DNA of 22,634 nt, taken from a virus. Positions 5,265-10,662 of this stretch are shown in pieces. The stretch's first letter is position 1, and the number at the start of each line of letters is the position of its first letter. Made by a program: the position numbers and the translations under genes. The notes beneath the pieces are model-generated. The model was given only the letters and a program-made list of their open reading frames with translations. It did not search any database and was not told the DNA's origin. The stretch is from positions 1-22,634 of the IMG/VR virus record IMGVR_UViG_3300042376_001259, one strand, 5' to 3'.

Positions 5265-5270
5265 GCCTCA
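5255..5270 (+). terminator. Hairpin with stop codon in its tetraloop
   Basis: TGAGGC (5255-5260) pairs perfectly with GCCTCA (5265-5270), loop GTAA holding the TAA stop (5262-5264). It ends 3 bases before the tRNA, so it may also mark a processing boundary. Confidence 0.5.
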
Positions 5271-5273
5271 AAT

Positions 5274-5362
5274 GGCCGGATGGTGAAACAGGTAGACACG
5301 CAGGACTTAAAATCCTGTTGCCCGAAACGGCAGTGTGGGTTCGATTCCCACTCCGGCTACCA
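5274..5362 (+). tRNA. tRNA-Leu (anticodon UAA), CCA encoded
   Basis: Full class II cloverleaf of 89 bases. Acceptor GGCCGGA pairs with TCCGGCT (first pair G-U). The anticodon arm is CAGGA-CTTAAAA-TCCTG with anticodon TAA, followed by a long variable arm, a T arm GTGGG-TTCGATT-CCCAC and an encoded CCA. It reads UUA, the dominant Leu codon in many genes of this window, so it may supplement host decoding. It probably lies in the P13 transcript; a structured RNA and a terminator follow. Confidence 0.95.
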
Positions 5363-5530
5363 ATGCCAGTAGTTGATTATGAGACCAAAGGATAGATTAT
5401 GAGACATTTAATCTGGTAACAATGAGGAAGGCCCTTAGGCAAGGCTATATCAACTGGAACGTATGCCAGTTAGATGAATAACCCACTTACTCATGGGATT
5501 CGAACGCGAAGCAAAGCGCCCCAACAATGG
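5363..5530 (+). ncRNA. Structured RNA between tRNA-Leu and terminator, unknown class
   Basis: This 168-base stretch has no plausible gene and ends at a terminator. GTTGAT (5372-5377) can pair with ATCAAC (5449-5454), extended by CCA (5366-5368) with TGG (5455-5457), enclosing a hairpin AGATT (5394-5398) with AATCT (5409-5413) inside ACC/GGT. AACTGG (5452-5457) can instead pair with CCAGTT (5466-5471), so two folds compete. ATGCCAGT occurs at 5363 and 5463 and GATTATGAGAC occurs twice. No known RNA family was recognised. A tRNA trailer without function is the alternative. Confidence 0.4.
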
Positions 5531-5566
5531 AGACCTAGGCCTGATCAGCTTAGGTCTTTCCCTTTC
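5531..5566 (+). terminator. Intrinsic terminator of the tRNA-Leu transcript
   Basis: AGACCTA (5531-5537) pairs with TAGGTCT (5551-5557), followed by the pyrimidine-rich TTCCCTTTC. Confidence 0.75.
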
Positions 5567-5576
5567 TTAAGGATAG

Positions 5577-5608
5577 CTTGCTCTAACACTAGTACTATCG
5601 TATATTGG
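5577..5608 (+). promoter_or_regulatory. Diverged promoter before the HTH gene
   Basis: CTTGCT (5577-5582), again 18 bases, then TATATTGG (5601-5608). The spacing matches the early promoters but both boxes have changed, and the flanks are unlike the repeat. It lies right after the terminator and before the helix-turn-helix gene. A TATAAATA at 5611-5618 is an alternative late-type signal. Confidence 0.45.
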
Positions 5609-5610
5609 GA

Positions 5611-5618
5611 TATAAATA
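5611..5618 (+). promoter_or_regulatory. TATAAATA, possible T4-type late promoter
   Basis: Exact match to the T4 late promoter box, 17 bases before the ATG at 5636. About three such octamers per strand are expected by chance in DNA this AT-rich. Confidence 0.25.
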
Positions 5619-5635
5619 AATAATTAATTAAAGTT

Positions 5636-5845
5636 ATGCGTAAATTAAATCGTACAGCAAAATTGGCGTTCTACAATGCACGTCAAAGACAAGGTGACAC
5701 CGCTCGCCTAGCAGAAGCAACTGGTTATTCTACCAGTCATGTTTCAAACATCATTAACGGTAACCGTTCGGTGAACCAAGACGTAGCGAACGCTATGTAC
5801 AATATGTCTCGTCGTCGTATGAAGACTATCGAGCTAGTGGGTTAA
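5636..5845 (+). CDS. XRE-type helix-turn-helix DNA-binding protein, 69 aa
   Basis: Residues 19-62 fit the Cro/CI/XRE helix-turn-helix pattern: DTARLAEATGYSTSHVSNII contains helix 2, turn and recognition helix, followed by NGNRSVNQDVANAMYNMS. Both termini are basic. At 69 residues it is a minimal Cro-size DNA-binding protein, likely a transcription regulator of phage genes; the target is unknown. Its regulation differs from the neighbours: it has a diverged promoter and a start context close to AAATAAAGGTTATG. Codon use is C-rich and strong (CGT, GCA), suggesting high expression. A G/C terminator follows. Confidence 0.85.
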   Translation: MRKLNRTAKLAFYNARQRQGDTARLAEATGYSTSHVSNIINGNRSVNQDVANAMYNMSRRRMKTIELVG

Positions 5846-5853
5846 TACCCAGC

Positions 5854-5870
5854 CATGTGTGTGTTTTTAC
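5854..5870 (-). repeat. Inverted partial copy of early leader
   Basis: The minus strand reads GTAAAAACACACACATG, sharing AAAAACACACACATG with the leader and start codon of the ATPase gene (3143-3157). It sits between the HTH gene and its terminator. Confidence 0.5.
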
Positions 5871-5875
5871 AAGTA

Positions 5876-5893
5876 GGGGCCCAAAGGGGCCCC
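5876..5893 (+). terminator. GGGGCCC hairpin terminator
   Basis: GGGGCCC (5876-5882) pairs with GGGCCCC (5887-5893), loop AAAG, followed by ATCTTGTTGTG. A nearly identical hairpin with a T run lies at 7978-7998. Confidence 0.65.
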
Positions 5894-5912
5894 ATCTTGT
5901 TGTGTACCATTG

Positions 5913-5944
5913 TTTGGCTTTGTGGGTAATATTTATTATATTTA
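5913..5944 (+). promoter_or_regulatory. Early promoter P14
   Basis: TTTGGC 5913-5918, 18-base spacer, TATATTTA 5937-5944; ATG at 5968. Confidence 0.85.
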
Positions 5945-5967
5945 GGTATAATTAAAAATATAATATT

Positions 5968-6198
5968 ATGGAAAGATTAGAAATGTTAAGAGAAATGTTT
6001 AGTAAGTGTGGGGATGGTATTTTTGTAATGAGGATGGATAATAATGATAGATTTAGAATTTGTAGGGTTGATGGGAGAGTGAATTGGGTTAAGTGTAAAA
6101 AAATATTAAATGATAATAATATAAGTTTTATAGAAGGCCATGATGGGTATGGAATGATGATGGGTAGATGTATTGATTTTGATTTTAAAGGGGTTTAA
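5968..6198 (+). CDS. Small hypothetical protein, 76 aa, extreme C depletion
   Basis: Unrecognised. It is Met-rich (MERLEMLREMF, GYGMMMGRC) with a central basic/aromatic stretch (RFRICRVDGRVNWVKCKK); four Cys are not in a recognisable metal site. No membrane span. By my count its 231 coding-strand bases contain 2 C and 66 G, the most extreme skew in the window. It is a single-gene cassette behind P14, and its TAA stop forms the loop of a six-pair G/C hairpin. Confidence 0.75.
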   Translation: MERLEMLREMFSKCGDGIFVMRMDNNDRFRICRVDGRVNWVKCKKILNDNNISFIEGHDGYGMMMGRCIDFDFKGV

Positions 6199-6204
6199 CC
6201 CCTT
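6188..6204 (+). terminator. Hairpin with stop codon as loop
   Basis: AAGGGG (6188-6193) pairs with CCCCTT (6199-6204). The loop TTTAA ends with the stop codon (6196-6198). TTTGGC follows 9 bases later. Confidence 0.55.
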
Positions 6205-6213
6205 ACACCTTTG

Positions 6214-6245
6214 TTTGGCTTAGCCGAACATGGATGTTATATTTA
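6214..6245 (+). promoter_or_regulatory. Early promoter P15
   Basis: TTTGGC 6214-6219, 18-base spacer, TATATTTA 6238-6245; ATG at 6267. Drives two genes. Confidence 0.85.
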
Positions 6246-6266
6246 TGTATAATTAAAAACACGAAT

Positions 6267-6533
6267 ATGAAAAATTTCAGAGAAGAACAAATTAACTCAA
6301 CTTCAGAGTATTGTATTAACCAATATTGGGAGAAGGAGACAAAAGTAGATGGTGTGAACATTACTTTTCATTATTGGATGAGAAAGGAAGGATGTAAAGG
6401 TTTTACAGGTGAAGAACGAATTATGAAGGTAGTAGGAGTTAAGGATGGTAAAAAGAGAATGGTTAGAAGTGTTTGGACAATTAATTTAGGAGAAGAACAT
6501 TGTATTAAGGACATTATAAATAAATTTAAATAA
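6267..6533 (+). CDS. Hypothetical basic protein, 88 aa
   Basis: Unrecognised; Lys- and Glu-rich with a likely beta core (KVDGVNITFHYWM, RMVRSVWTINL) and a terminal helix (EEHCIKDIINKFK). No membrane span. The start is the ATG 21 bases after P15; the frame reads back to 6234 inside the promoter. The next gene begins one base after the stop, so translation is probably coupled. C use is low, while its downstream partner is C-rich, showing two gene classes within one operon. Confidence 0.75.
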   Translation: MKNFREEQINSTSEYCINQYWEKETKVDGVNITFHYWMRKEGCKGFTGEERIMKVVGVKDGKKRMVRSVWTINLGEEHCIKDIINKFK

Positions 6534-6534
6534 G

Positions 6535-6804
6535 ATGGATTACGATAAACACACAAACGAAGTATTAGAGCGTTTACAGGCGCATCAGATCCTAGAAATA
6601 CTAGCCACGGCTAACAAATCGATAGAACAAGCGCTGAAGCAAATACAGGAACTAGAACATAATTCGATGATGTTCCTAGACATGAGACCAACTAGGGAGA
6701 TCATGGACGACATCAACGCCTTGCACTTGCACCTACACTTCCTACAGTCGGCTAAAAATTTCGCCAAGAACGAGGTACAGGAAATAGGGTTTTACCTTAA
6801 CTAA
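6535..6804 (+). CDS. Hypothetical helical protein, 89 aa
   Basis: Almost entirely helical by composition: TNEVLERLQAHQILEILATA, KSIEQALKQIQELEHN and a His/Leu-rich segment ALHLHLHFLQSAKNF suggest a small helical bundle or coiled coil. No family is recognised. It is the second gene of the P15 operon, 1 base after the stop of the previous gene. It uses C-containing codons (CTA, GCC, ATC, AAC) that are rare in the gene before it, which suggests a different history. Confidence 0.75.
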   Translation: MDYDKHTNEVLERLQAHQILEILATANKSIEQALKQIQELEHNSMMFLDMRPTREIMDDINALHLHLHFLQSAKNFAKNEVQEIGFYLN

Positions 6805-6809
6805 ACATG

Positions 6810-6841
6810 TTTGGTTATTGGGTAAGGTGATGTTATATTCA
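6810..6841 (+). promoter_or_regulatory. Early promoter P16
   Basis: TTTGGT 6810-6815 (the only copy with T at the sixth position), 18-base spacer, TATATTCA 6834-6841; ATG at 6867. Confidence 0.8.
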
Positions 6842-6866
6842 TATATAATTAAAAAACAGATATAAT

Positions 6867-7106
6867 ATGAAAATTTACCTATTGAAAATTTGGCAGTACG
6901 ATTCATCAAGTTTTGACTTGAACAATGTAACCTGTTTAGCTTTTAAATCAAGAGATTTAGCTGAAAGGGAAATGGTTAAACATAATTTTGAAATAGCAAT
7001 TGAAAATGGGGATGTAGATGAAAATGAAGGGTATGACAATTGGGAAATGATTGATTATGATAGTACCTCTTATGAAATTGAGGAATTAGAGGTAATTGAG
7101 GATTAA
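6867..7106 (+). CDS. Small acidic hypothetical protein, 79 aa
   Basis: Likely beta-alpha-beta: an N-terminal strand MKIYLLKIWQYDS, a central amphipathic helix (SRDLAEREMVKHNFEIAIENG), and a very acidic C-terminal part (DVDENEGYDNWEMIDYDSTSYEIEE written in part). This layout resembles many small phage proteins of unknown function; none is named here. It is a single-gene cassette behind P16. A two-part hairpin with the stop codon in the loop follows. Confidence 0.72.
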   Translation: MKIYLLKIWQYDSSSFDLNNVTCLAFKSRDLAEREMVKHNFEIAIENGDVDENEGYDNWEMIDYDSTSYEIEELEVIED

Positions 7107-7118
7107 ACCTCTCTTACC
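7091..7118 (+). terminator. Two-part hairpin with stop codon in the loop
   Basis: Outer stem GGTAA (7091-7095) with TTACC (7114-7118), inner stem GAGG (7098-7101) with CCTC (7108-7111). The loop ATTAAA contains the TAA stop (7104-7106). Confidence 0.55.
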
Positions 7119-7123
7119 ATTTG

Positions 7124-7155
7124 TTTGGCCTAACGGGACATGGATGTTATATTCA
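7124..7155 (+). promoter_or_regulatory. Early promoter P17
   Basis: TTTGGC 7124-7129, 18-base spacer, TATATTCA 7148-7155; ATG at 7180. Confidence 0.85.
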
Positions 7156-7179
7156 GACATAATTAAAAAACATAAACAC

Positions 7180-7362
7180 ATGAAGACATTTAAGGTAGAA
7201 GAAACAGTTTTGAAAACAGTTAAACGAGTTTATTTTGTGGATGCTGAGGATGAGGAAGCAGCAGTTCACCGAGTGATGAGTCATCAGAAGGACGTTGATG
7301 AGGAGGATGAGGTGGATGAAGAAGTAATTGATTATGAGGTAAAGAAATACAAATTTAAATAA
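7180..7362 (+). CDS. Small acidic hypothetical protein, 60 aa
   Basis: An N-terminal strand-like part (KTFKVEETVLKTVKRVYFVDA) is followed by an amphipathic helix (EDEEAAVHRVMSHQ) and a highly acidic segment (DVDEEDEVDEEVIDYEV), then a basic tail KKYKFK. This order resembles small sugar- or nucleotide-pathway-independent phage proteins in which a strand plus an EEA-type helix recur, but I cannot name a family. It is a single-gene cassette behind P17; no hairpin is evident after the stop. Confidence 0.72.
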   Translation: MKTFKVEETVLKTVKRVYFVDAEDEEAAVHRVMSHQKDVDEEDEVDEEVIDYEVKKYKFK

Positions 7363-7369
7363 TCTTAAG

Positions 7370-7401
7370 TTTGGCTCTCGGAGGACAGGACATTATATTT
7401 A
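7370..7401 (+). promoter_or_regulatory. Early promoter P18
   Basis: TTTGGC 7370-7375, 18-base spacer, TATATTTA 7394-7401; ATG at 7425. Confidence 0.85.
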
Positions 7402-7424
7402 GATCAATAATAAAAACAGATAAC

Positions 7425-7943
7425 ATGAAGACAGTATTAGAACAATTAATGGAGTTAAAAGATAAGATTAGCGCAATCGAAATTGCAGTGTGTGGTGACA
7501 CCACCTGCGAGGATGCAGCTTGTGGATGTGGATGTGATGAATCACCTGTGGAAGTGGAAGACGAAGGTCCTGAGTTTGATAGCGCTGGTTTCAGTAAAGA
7601 GGACCGAGTTGTGGATGGCCAGTACATGGTAACAGAGGATAATAAGTACGTGGGACATGTTCACCTTACCAGAGCAGAAATGATCGACTTCGCCACTAGA
7701 TTGACAGAACGAGTACTTGATTCAGTTAAGAAAGCGGTTACCGATATGGAATTAAACGCGGATGACGTGGTTGAAATAGAGTTAAATAGCTGGAGTAAAA
7801 CAATTGAGGTGGAGTTAGACAATAATACACTTGCTAATAATGTTAATAGTGAGATTGAGGATGCGATTAATTTGGATCCGGATTCGATAAGTGATGAGAT
7901 AGATGATATTTTTGGGGACATGTACCTAGAGAGGATCAGTTAA
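7425..7943 (+). CDS. Acidic protein with an N-terminal Cys cluster, 172 aa
   Basis: A helical start (KTVLEQLMELKDKISAIEIAV) leads into a cluster of five Cys at 23, 28, 33, 35 and 37 (CGDTTCEDAACGCGCDE), a possible zinc or iron-sulfur site. Residues about 75-172 are strongly acidic and helical. No family is recognised. The protein is too acidic to bind DNA directly; a protein-binding or metal-binding role is a guess. It is alone behind P18. After the gene come an inverted leader copy and a strong GGGCCCC terminator. Confidence 0.75.
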   Translation: MKTVLEQLMELKDKISAIEIAVCGDTTCEDAACGCGCDESPVEVEDEGPEFDSAGFSKEDRVVDGQYMVTEDNKYVGHVHLTRAEMIDFATRLTERVLDSVKKAVTDMELNADDVVEIELNSWSKTIEVELDNNTLANNVNSEIEDAINLDPDSISDEIDDIFGDMYLERIS

Positions 7944-7950
7944 GTAGTTC

Positions 7951-7972
7951 ATGTGTGTTTTTAATTATATAG
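7951..7972 (-). repeat. Inverted partial copy of early leader
   Basis: The minus strand reads TATATAATTAAAAACACACAT, which matches the leader of several early genes (TATAATTAAAAACAC also at 6248-6262). It has no TTTGGC upstream on the minus strand; the frame it would start there ends after eight codons. Confidence 0.5.
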
Positions 7973-7977
7973 GATGT

Positions 7978-7998
7978 GGGCCCCATAGGGGCCCTTTT
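7978..7998 (+). terminator. GGGCCCC intrinsic terminator
   Basis: GGGCCCC (7978-7984) pairs with GGGGCCC (7988-7994), loop ATA, followed by TTTT. Confidence 0.8.
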
Positions 7999-8009
7999 CC
8001 GTACCTAGG

Positions 8010-8041
8010 TTTGGCCTCTGGTGAGGGTGATGTTATATTTA
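8010..8041 (+). promoter_or_regulatory. Early promoter P19
   Basis: TTTGGC 8010-8015, 18-base spacer, TATATTTA 8034-8041; ATG at 8064. It heads the longest cassette, five genes up to 9462. Confidence 0.85.
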
Positions 8042-8063
8042 GTCATAATTAAATAACACGAAC

Positions 8064-8327
8064 ATGAACAAAACAGAATCAAGAAAAGCGCTTAACAAGC
8101 TAGTATTTGAAATGGTAACAGGATTAGGTTACGAGGTAGTAGATGATGGAGACGGAGGACGAGTAACGTTTATCAAACCTGATTATAAAAATTATCATGA
8201 CAGTATTGAGTATCACAAATCACGTTTTGACGTTTGCGTTTTAAATGACGCTAGTGATAAAGTTAAGGAGGATGGTGAGACAATTGAGTGGTTTATTAAT
8301 ATACAAAGAAAAGCATTAGACATATGA
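8064..8327 (+). CDS. Hypothetical protein, 87 aa
   Basis: Unrecognised alpha/beta protein: a basic helix (TESRKALNKLVFEMVTGLGYE) followed by strands (GGRVTFIKPDYK, RFDVCVLND) and a C-terminal helix. No membrane span. It is the first gene of the five-gene P19 operon, and its stop overlaps the next start (ATGA at 8324-8327), so translation is probably coupled. Confidence 0.75.
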   Translation: MNKTESRKALNKLVFEMVTGLGYEVVDDGDGGRVTFIKPDYKNYHDSIEYHKSRFDVCVLNDASDKVKEDGETIEWFINIQRKALDI

Positions 8328-8569
8328 GTAAATTTAGAGCAACACAAAACGAATACCATAACGGGTTCCATATGACATTCAAAAATGGATACACTATAAG
8401 TGTCCAATTTAGTAAAACCAATTACTCAGACGGTGGTGAGACCACAGCTGAAATTGCAGCATGGGGTCCAGATAGGAAATGGGTGAAACTGAGCGAACAT
8501 GATGATGTTCGTGGATGGTGTTCACCGGACGATGTACTCGAGGTTATGAATCAAATAGCAAATAAATAA
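8324..8569 (+). CDS. Hypothetical protein, 81 aa
   Basis: Unrecognised. Strand-rich core with aromatic residues (GFHMTFKNGYTISVQFS, TAEIAAWGPDRKWVKL), then DVRGWCSPDDVLEVMNQIA. The pattern of a phage protein with the sequence HMTFKNGYTISVQ...E.A.W recurs in my memory of phage hypotheticals, but no function is attached. Coupled to the upstream gene by a 4-base ATGA overlap and followed by the membrane protein gene one base after its stop. Confidence 0.75.
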   Translation: MSKFRATQNEYHNGFHMTFKNGYTISVQFSKTNYSDGGETTAEIAAWGPDRKWVKLSEHDDVRGWCSPDDVLEVMNQIANK

Positions 8570-8570
8570 A

Positions 8571-8762
8571 ATGGCAAATAACAACACATCAAACGGAATC
8601 GGATTTGGAACAGTATTATTCCTAGTGTTCCTAGTACTTAAATTAACAGGTAACATCGACTGGAGCTGGTGGTGGGTGACTAGTCCATTATGGATACCGC
8701 TAGCGCTTATAGTAGTTATAGGTGGAATTGGAGCACTAATATTAATAAGCCGAAACAAATGA
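8571..8762 (+). CDS. Small inner-membrane protein, two transmembrane helices, 63 aa
   Basis: Two hydrophobic helices at about 12-27 (FGTVLFLVFLVLKLTG) and 40-59 (LWIPLALIVVIGGIGALILI) flank a Trp-rich loop (IDWSWWWV); a short polar head and the RNK tail complete it. A small two-helix phage membrane protein could be a holin-like or superinfection-related product; this is inference. It overlaps the next gene by ATGA. Codon use is rich in CTA and ATC and unlike the C-poor cassettes. Confidence 0.78.
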   Translation: MANNNTSNGIGFGTVLFLVFLVLKLTGNIDWSWWWVTSPLWIPLALIVVIGGIGALILISRNK

Positions 8763-9307
8763 AACGCCTAGTAATACACCCGACAGACGAGTCTACAGAC
8801 TTCCTAGCGCCGATATACAACCGCTTACCAGACGTCACACTAGTGACTACAGGATGTAGCCGCCTAGATATCATGGATATGATAGACGAGCACGACCAGG
8901 TGATCATGTTAGGCCATGGAACGCCAGGTGGACTGCTGAACGTATCTGGATTCAGAACAGGTATGTACATTGTGGATTCACTGGTAGCGGAAGCGTTAGC
9001 GCACAAGGACAACAGCATATTCATCTGGTGCAACGCCGACCAGTTCGTCCATCGCTACAATCTCAAGGGCATGTACTCCGGAATGTTCATCAGTGAGGTA
9101 GCGGAAGCGTCTTACTTCAAGATACTGACCGACCAGGATACGGTAGACAGATCCAATGATACGTTCGCACAGTTGCTGGGAGAGCGATTACTGGTGTCAG
9201 ACGCTCTGGAGGATATCCATGCTAGTGTGGGACAGCAGTACCAGTTGCTAGCGGAGACAAACGACATCGCCAAATACAATAGCGACAGATGGTACGTTTC
9301 CTTATAG
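8759..9307 (+). CDS. Caspase/CHAT-like putative cysteine peptidase, 182 aa
   Basis: The likely catalytic pair is His53 in VIMLGHGTPGGLL (48-60) and Cys91 in NSIFIWCNADQF (85-96), each after a hydrophobic strand, the order and setting of clan CD (caspase, CHAT) enzymes. The block HRYNLKGMYSGMFISEVAEA (98-117) follows. Related Bacteroidota proteins of this shape are, as I recall, annotated as hypothetical. The start is ATG 8759 overlapping the previous stop; earlier in-frame ATG 8690 lies within the membrane gene. Position after a membrane protein and before a lipoprotein suggests a host-directed task such as counter-defence or lysis timing. Peptidase activity is not proven. Confidence 0.6.
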   Translation: MKRLVIHPTDESTDFLAPIYNRLPDVTLVTTGCSRLDIMDMIDEHDQVIMLGHGTPGGLLNVSGFRTGMYIVDSLVAEALAHKDNSIFIWCNADQFVHRYNLKGMYSGMFISEVAEASYFKILTDQDTVDRSNDTFAQLLGERLLVSDALEDIHASVGQQYQLLAETNDIAKYNSDRWYVSL

Positions 9308-9462
9308 TAGCGCTCATGCTAGCGGGATGTTCCCCGACGACAACAGACATATATTGGGTGAGCCAGTATGGTGAGACGGTTCCGATCGTGATAACAGATA
9401 CAACACTTGTGGACACTTGTTTGGCTCCGCGCCCAGGTGATGTTATATTTAGGTATAATTAA
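9289..9462 (+). CDS. Predicted small lipoprotein, 57 aa
   Basis: MVRFLIVALMLAGCSPTT is a textbook lipoprotein signal: Arg3, hydrophobic core, lipobox LAGC with the acylated Cys at residue 14 and Ser at +2. The mature part is 44 residues. The ATG lies inside the 3' end of the peptidase gene (19 bases overlap, other frame). The C-terminus (from about residue 44) is encoded by promoter P20 itself, so the original end may have been replaced when the promoter module arrived. Rz1-type spanins are small overlapping lipoproteins, but no partner gene is evident here. Confidence 0.65.
   Translation: MVRFLIVALMLAGCSPTTTDIYWVSQYGETVPIVITDTTLVDTCLAPRPGDVIFRYN
9420..9451 (+). promoter_or_regulatory. Early promoter P20, inside the lipoprotein gene end
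   Basis: TTTGGC 9420-9425, 18-base spacer, TATATTTA 9444-9451; ATG at 9476. The frame of the lipoprotein stays open across the whole promoter and stops in the leader at 9460-9462. Confidence 0.85.
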
Positions 9463-9475
9463 AAACAGATATAAC

Positions 9476-9733
9476 ATGAAATTTAGATCAGACAATGAAG
9501 CCCCAGTTACAGCAACTGAAGTAGCAATCGAAAACATTTTAGTAAACAACGGTTACGATGTTAGTGATATCCAATTCCGTATATTCAAAGACAACGAACG
9601 TTATTTGAGAATCGGTTACTGGCAACGCTTAAACGAAGACATTAGAGCGCAGTTATCAGGTCTGGTAGTATCTGAGTTTGATATGTACGATGACGATTGT
9701 GGTTACTTATTCAGTTACGAAATTAAACACTAA
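9476..9733 (+). CDS. Hypothetical protein, 85 aa
   Basis: Unrecognised acidic alpha/beta protein: helix ATEVAIENILVNNGYDVSDI, strands around QFRIFKDNERYLRIGYW, then an acidic patch FDMYDDDCGYLF. The start after P20 is chosen over ATG 9407, which is upstream of the promoter. It heads a three-gene unit with the genes at 9748 and 9924. Confidence 0.75.
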   Translation: MKFRSDNEAPVTATEVAIENILVNNGYDVSDIQFRIFKDNERYLRIGYWQRLNEDIRAQLSGLVVSEFDMYDDDCGYLFSYEIKH

Positions 9734-9747
9734 TAAAACATACGAAC

Positions 9748-9927
9748 ATGAAACGATTTCAAATTAAATACACTGGTGAGACAATGGACAAGTTCCCCGA
9801 AACCAGATACTGCAACTGCCCAGCAACAGCAGACGCATATGAGGTACTAGACTGGAATGGTGCTAGCCGAATAGTAGGTACAATTGACATGTGTGAAGCA
9901 TTCGTACGCTCATATTTCCAACAATGA
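9748..9927 (+). CDS. Small Cys-containing hypothetical protein, 59 aa
   Basis: MKRFQIKYTG begins a short strand; YCNCPATADAYEVLDW has two Cys spaced C-x-C, then RIVGTIDMCEAFVRSYF. One more Cys at 49 leaves three in all, so a metal site is possible but incomplete. It lies 14 bases after the previous stop and overlaps the next gene by ATGA at 9924-9927. It is absent from lists that use a 60-codon cutoff. Confidence 0.65.
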   Translation: MKRFQIKYTGETMDKFPETRYCNCPATADAYEVLDWNGASRIVGTIDMCEAFVRSYFQQ

Positions 9928-10088
9928 TGACAACGATGAGCTACAACGCCGCACTAGTGATGATGGAGGTCCATCGCCAGCAAGTGCCACATGGTGAACT
10001 GTCACCTAACCTAGTGAAGACGATCGCCGATGAAATTCATGTGTCGCTGACTAGTGAAGAGGTGGTTTACATTTCTGACCACGCTTGA
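9924..10088 (+). CDS. Small hypothetical protein, 54 aa
   Basis: Starts in the ATGA overlap with the previous gene (MMTTMSYNAALVMMEVHRQQ) and ends VVYISDHA. The N-terminal half is a Met-rich helix; the segment LSPNLVKTIADEI looks like a second helix. No family is recognised. Overlap coupling and sensible codon use support it. A weak hairpin (CTCC/GGAG, 10091-10107) follows the stop. Confidence 0.6.
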   Translation: MMTTMSYNAALVMMEVHRQQVPHGELSPNLVKTIADEIHVSLTSEEVVYISDHA

Positions 10089-10343
10089 TCCTCCTGTGTC
10101 GCGGGAGTGCGCGTGTACACGGTATGTACATATACAGTACAACGTAAGCGCTACCATGCGCGTTGATATCCATATACCCGGTAGTCCTGAAACTCCTGGG
10201 AATGGATTAACCTTCAGATCATAAACGATCTTTACGCGCCGATTTGTATATACATATATATTACCCACAACCACACCCCAATTTCCAAACTAACTCCTTC
10301 AATCAAAAATCGCAAGAAATGAAAAAACTCCTTTAACAAAAAG
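10089..10343. other. 255-base gene-free region before P21
   Basis: No gene on either strand is convincing. Visible elements are a weak hairpin CTCC/GGAG (10091-10107), the palindrome GTGTACAC (10113-10120), a duplicated TCCTG element near 10185-10199, and several TATATAC runs. The composition is mixed and C-rich on the + strand towards the end. It may be decayed sequence or a regulatory gap. Confidence 0.5.
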
Positions 10344-10375
10344 TTTGGCATCGAGTGAGTATATACGTATATTCA
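10344..10375 (+). promoter_or_regulatory. Early promoter P21, diverged leader
   Basis: TTTGGC 10344-10349, 18-base spacer, TATATTCA 10368-10375. The GATGT before the -7 box is replaced by ACGTA and the leader by ATATAAAATAAAAAC. The ATG follows at 10394. It heads a four-gene unit. Confidence 0.8.
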
Positions 10376-10393
10376 TATATAAAATAAAAACAT

Positions 10394-10651
10394 ATGATTT
10401 CATCAAGAGCAATTAGAAAAGGCATTACTATCAAATTTGATGGTAAGGTAGTAGACAAAGCAGTGGTAGTAGAAGCGAGTAAAACATGGGAACCTAAGCA
10501 CGCAACGCTGTTCACGAAGTTGCTAAAGCAGGGTGGTAAATTCACTGCTAACGGCGTTATAGTCGAAGTAATACCACAGGAACAAATGTTAACTTCACGA
10601 GGTGAAAAAGATGGTGGCATCATCACTTCAGATCCTTTAGCACGATTTTAA
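10394..10651 (+). CDS. Basic hypothetical protein, 85 aa
   Basis: Unrecognised. Strand-rich basic N-terminus (AIRKGITIKFDGKVVDKAVVVEA), then KHATLFTKLLKQGGKFTANGVIVEVIPQ. The pattern suggests a small beta barrel with one helix. No membrane span or Cys. First gene of the P21 unit; the next begins 11 bases later. Confidence 0.75.
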   Translation: MISSRAIRKGITIKFDGKVVDKAVVVEASKTWEPKHATLFTKLLKQGGKFTANGVIVEVIPQEQMLTSRGEKDGGIITSDPLARF

Positions 10652-10662
10652 ACTAAATAATT

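Noticed and set aside
5483-5515. Minus-strand T-loop-like GTTCGAATCCC as a tRNA
   Set aside because: The flanking T stem does not pair and no acceptor or anticodon arm is present.
10011-10274. Minus-strand frame of 87 codons
   Set aside because: It overlaps the end of a well-placed + strand gene and has no promoter or start context; all other genes are on the + strand.
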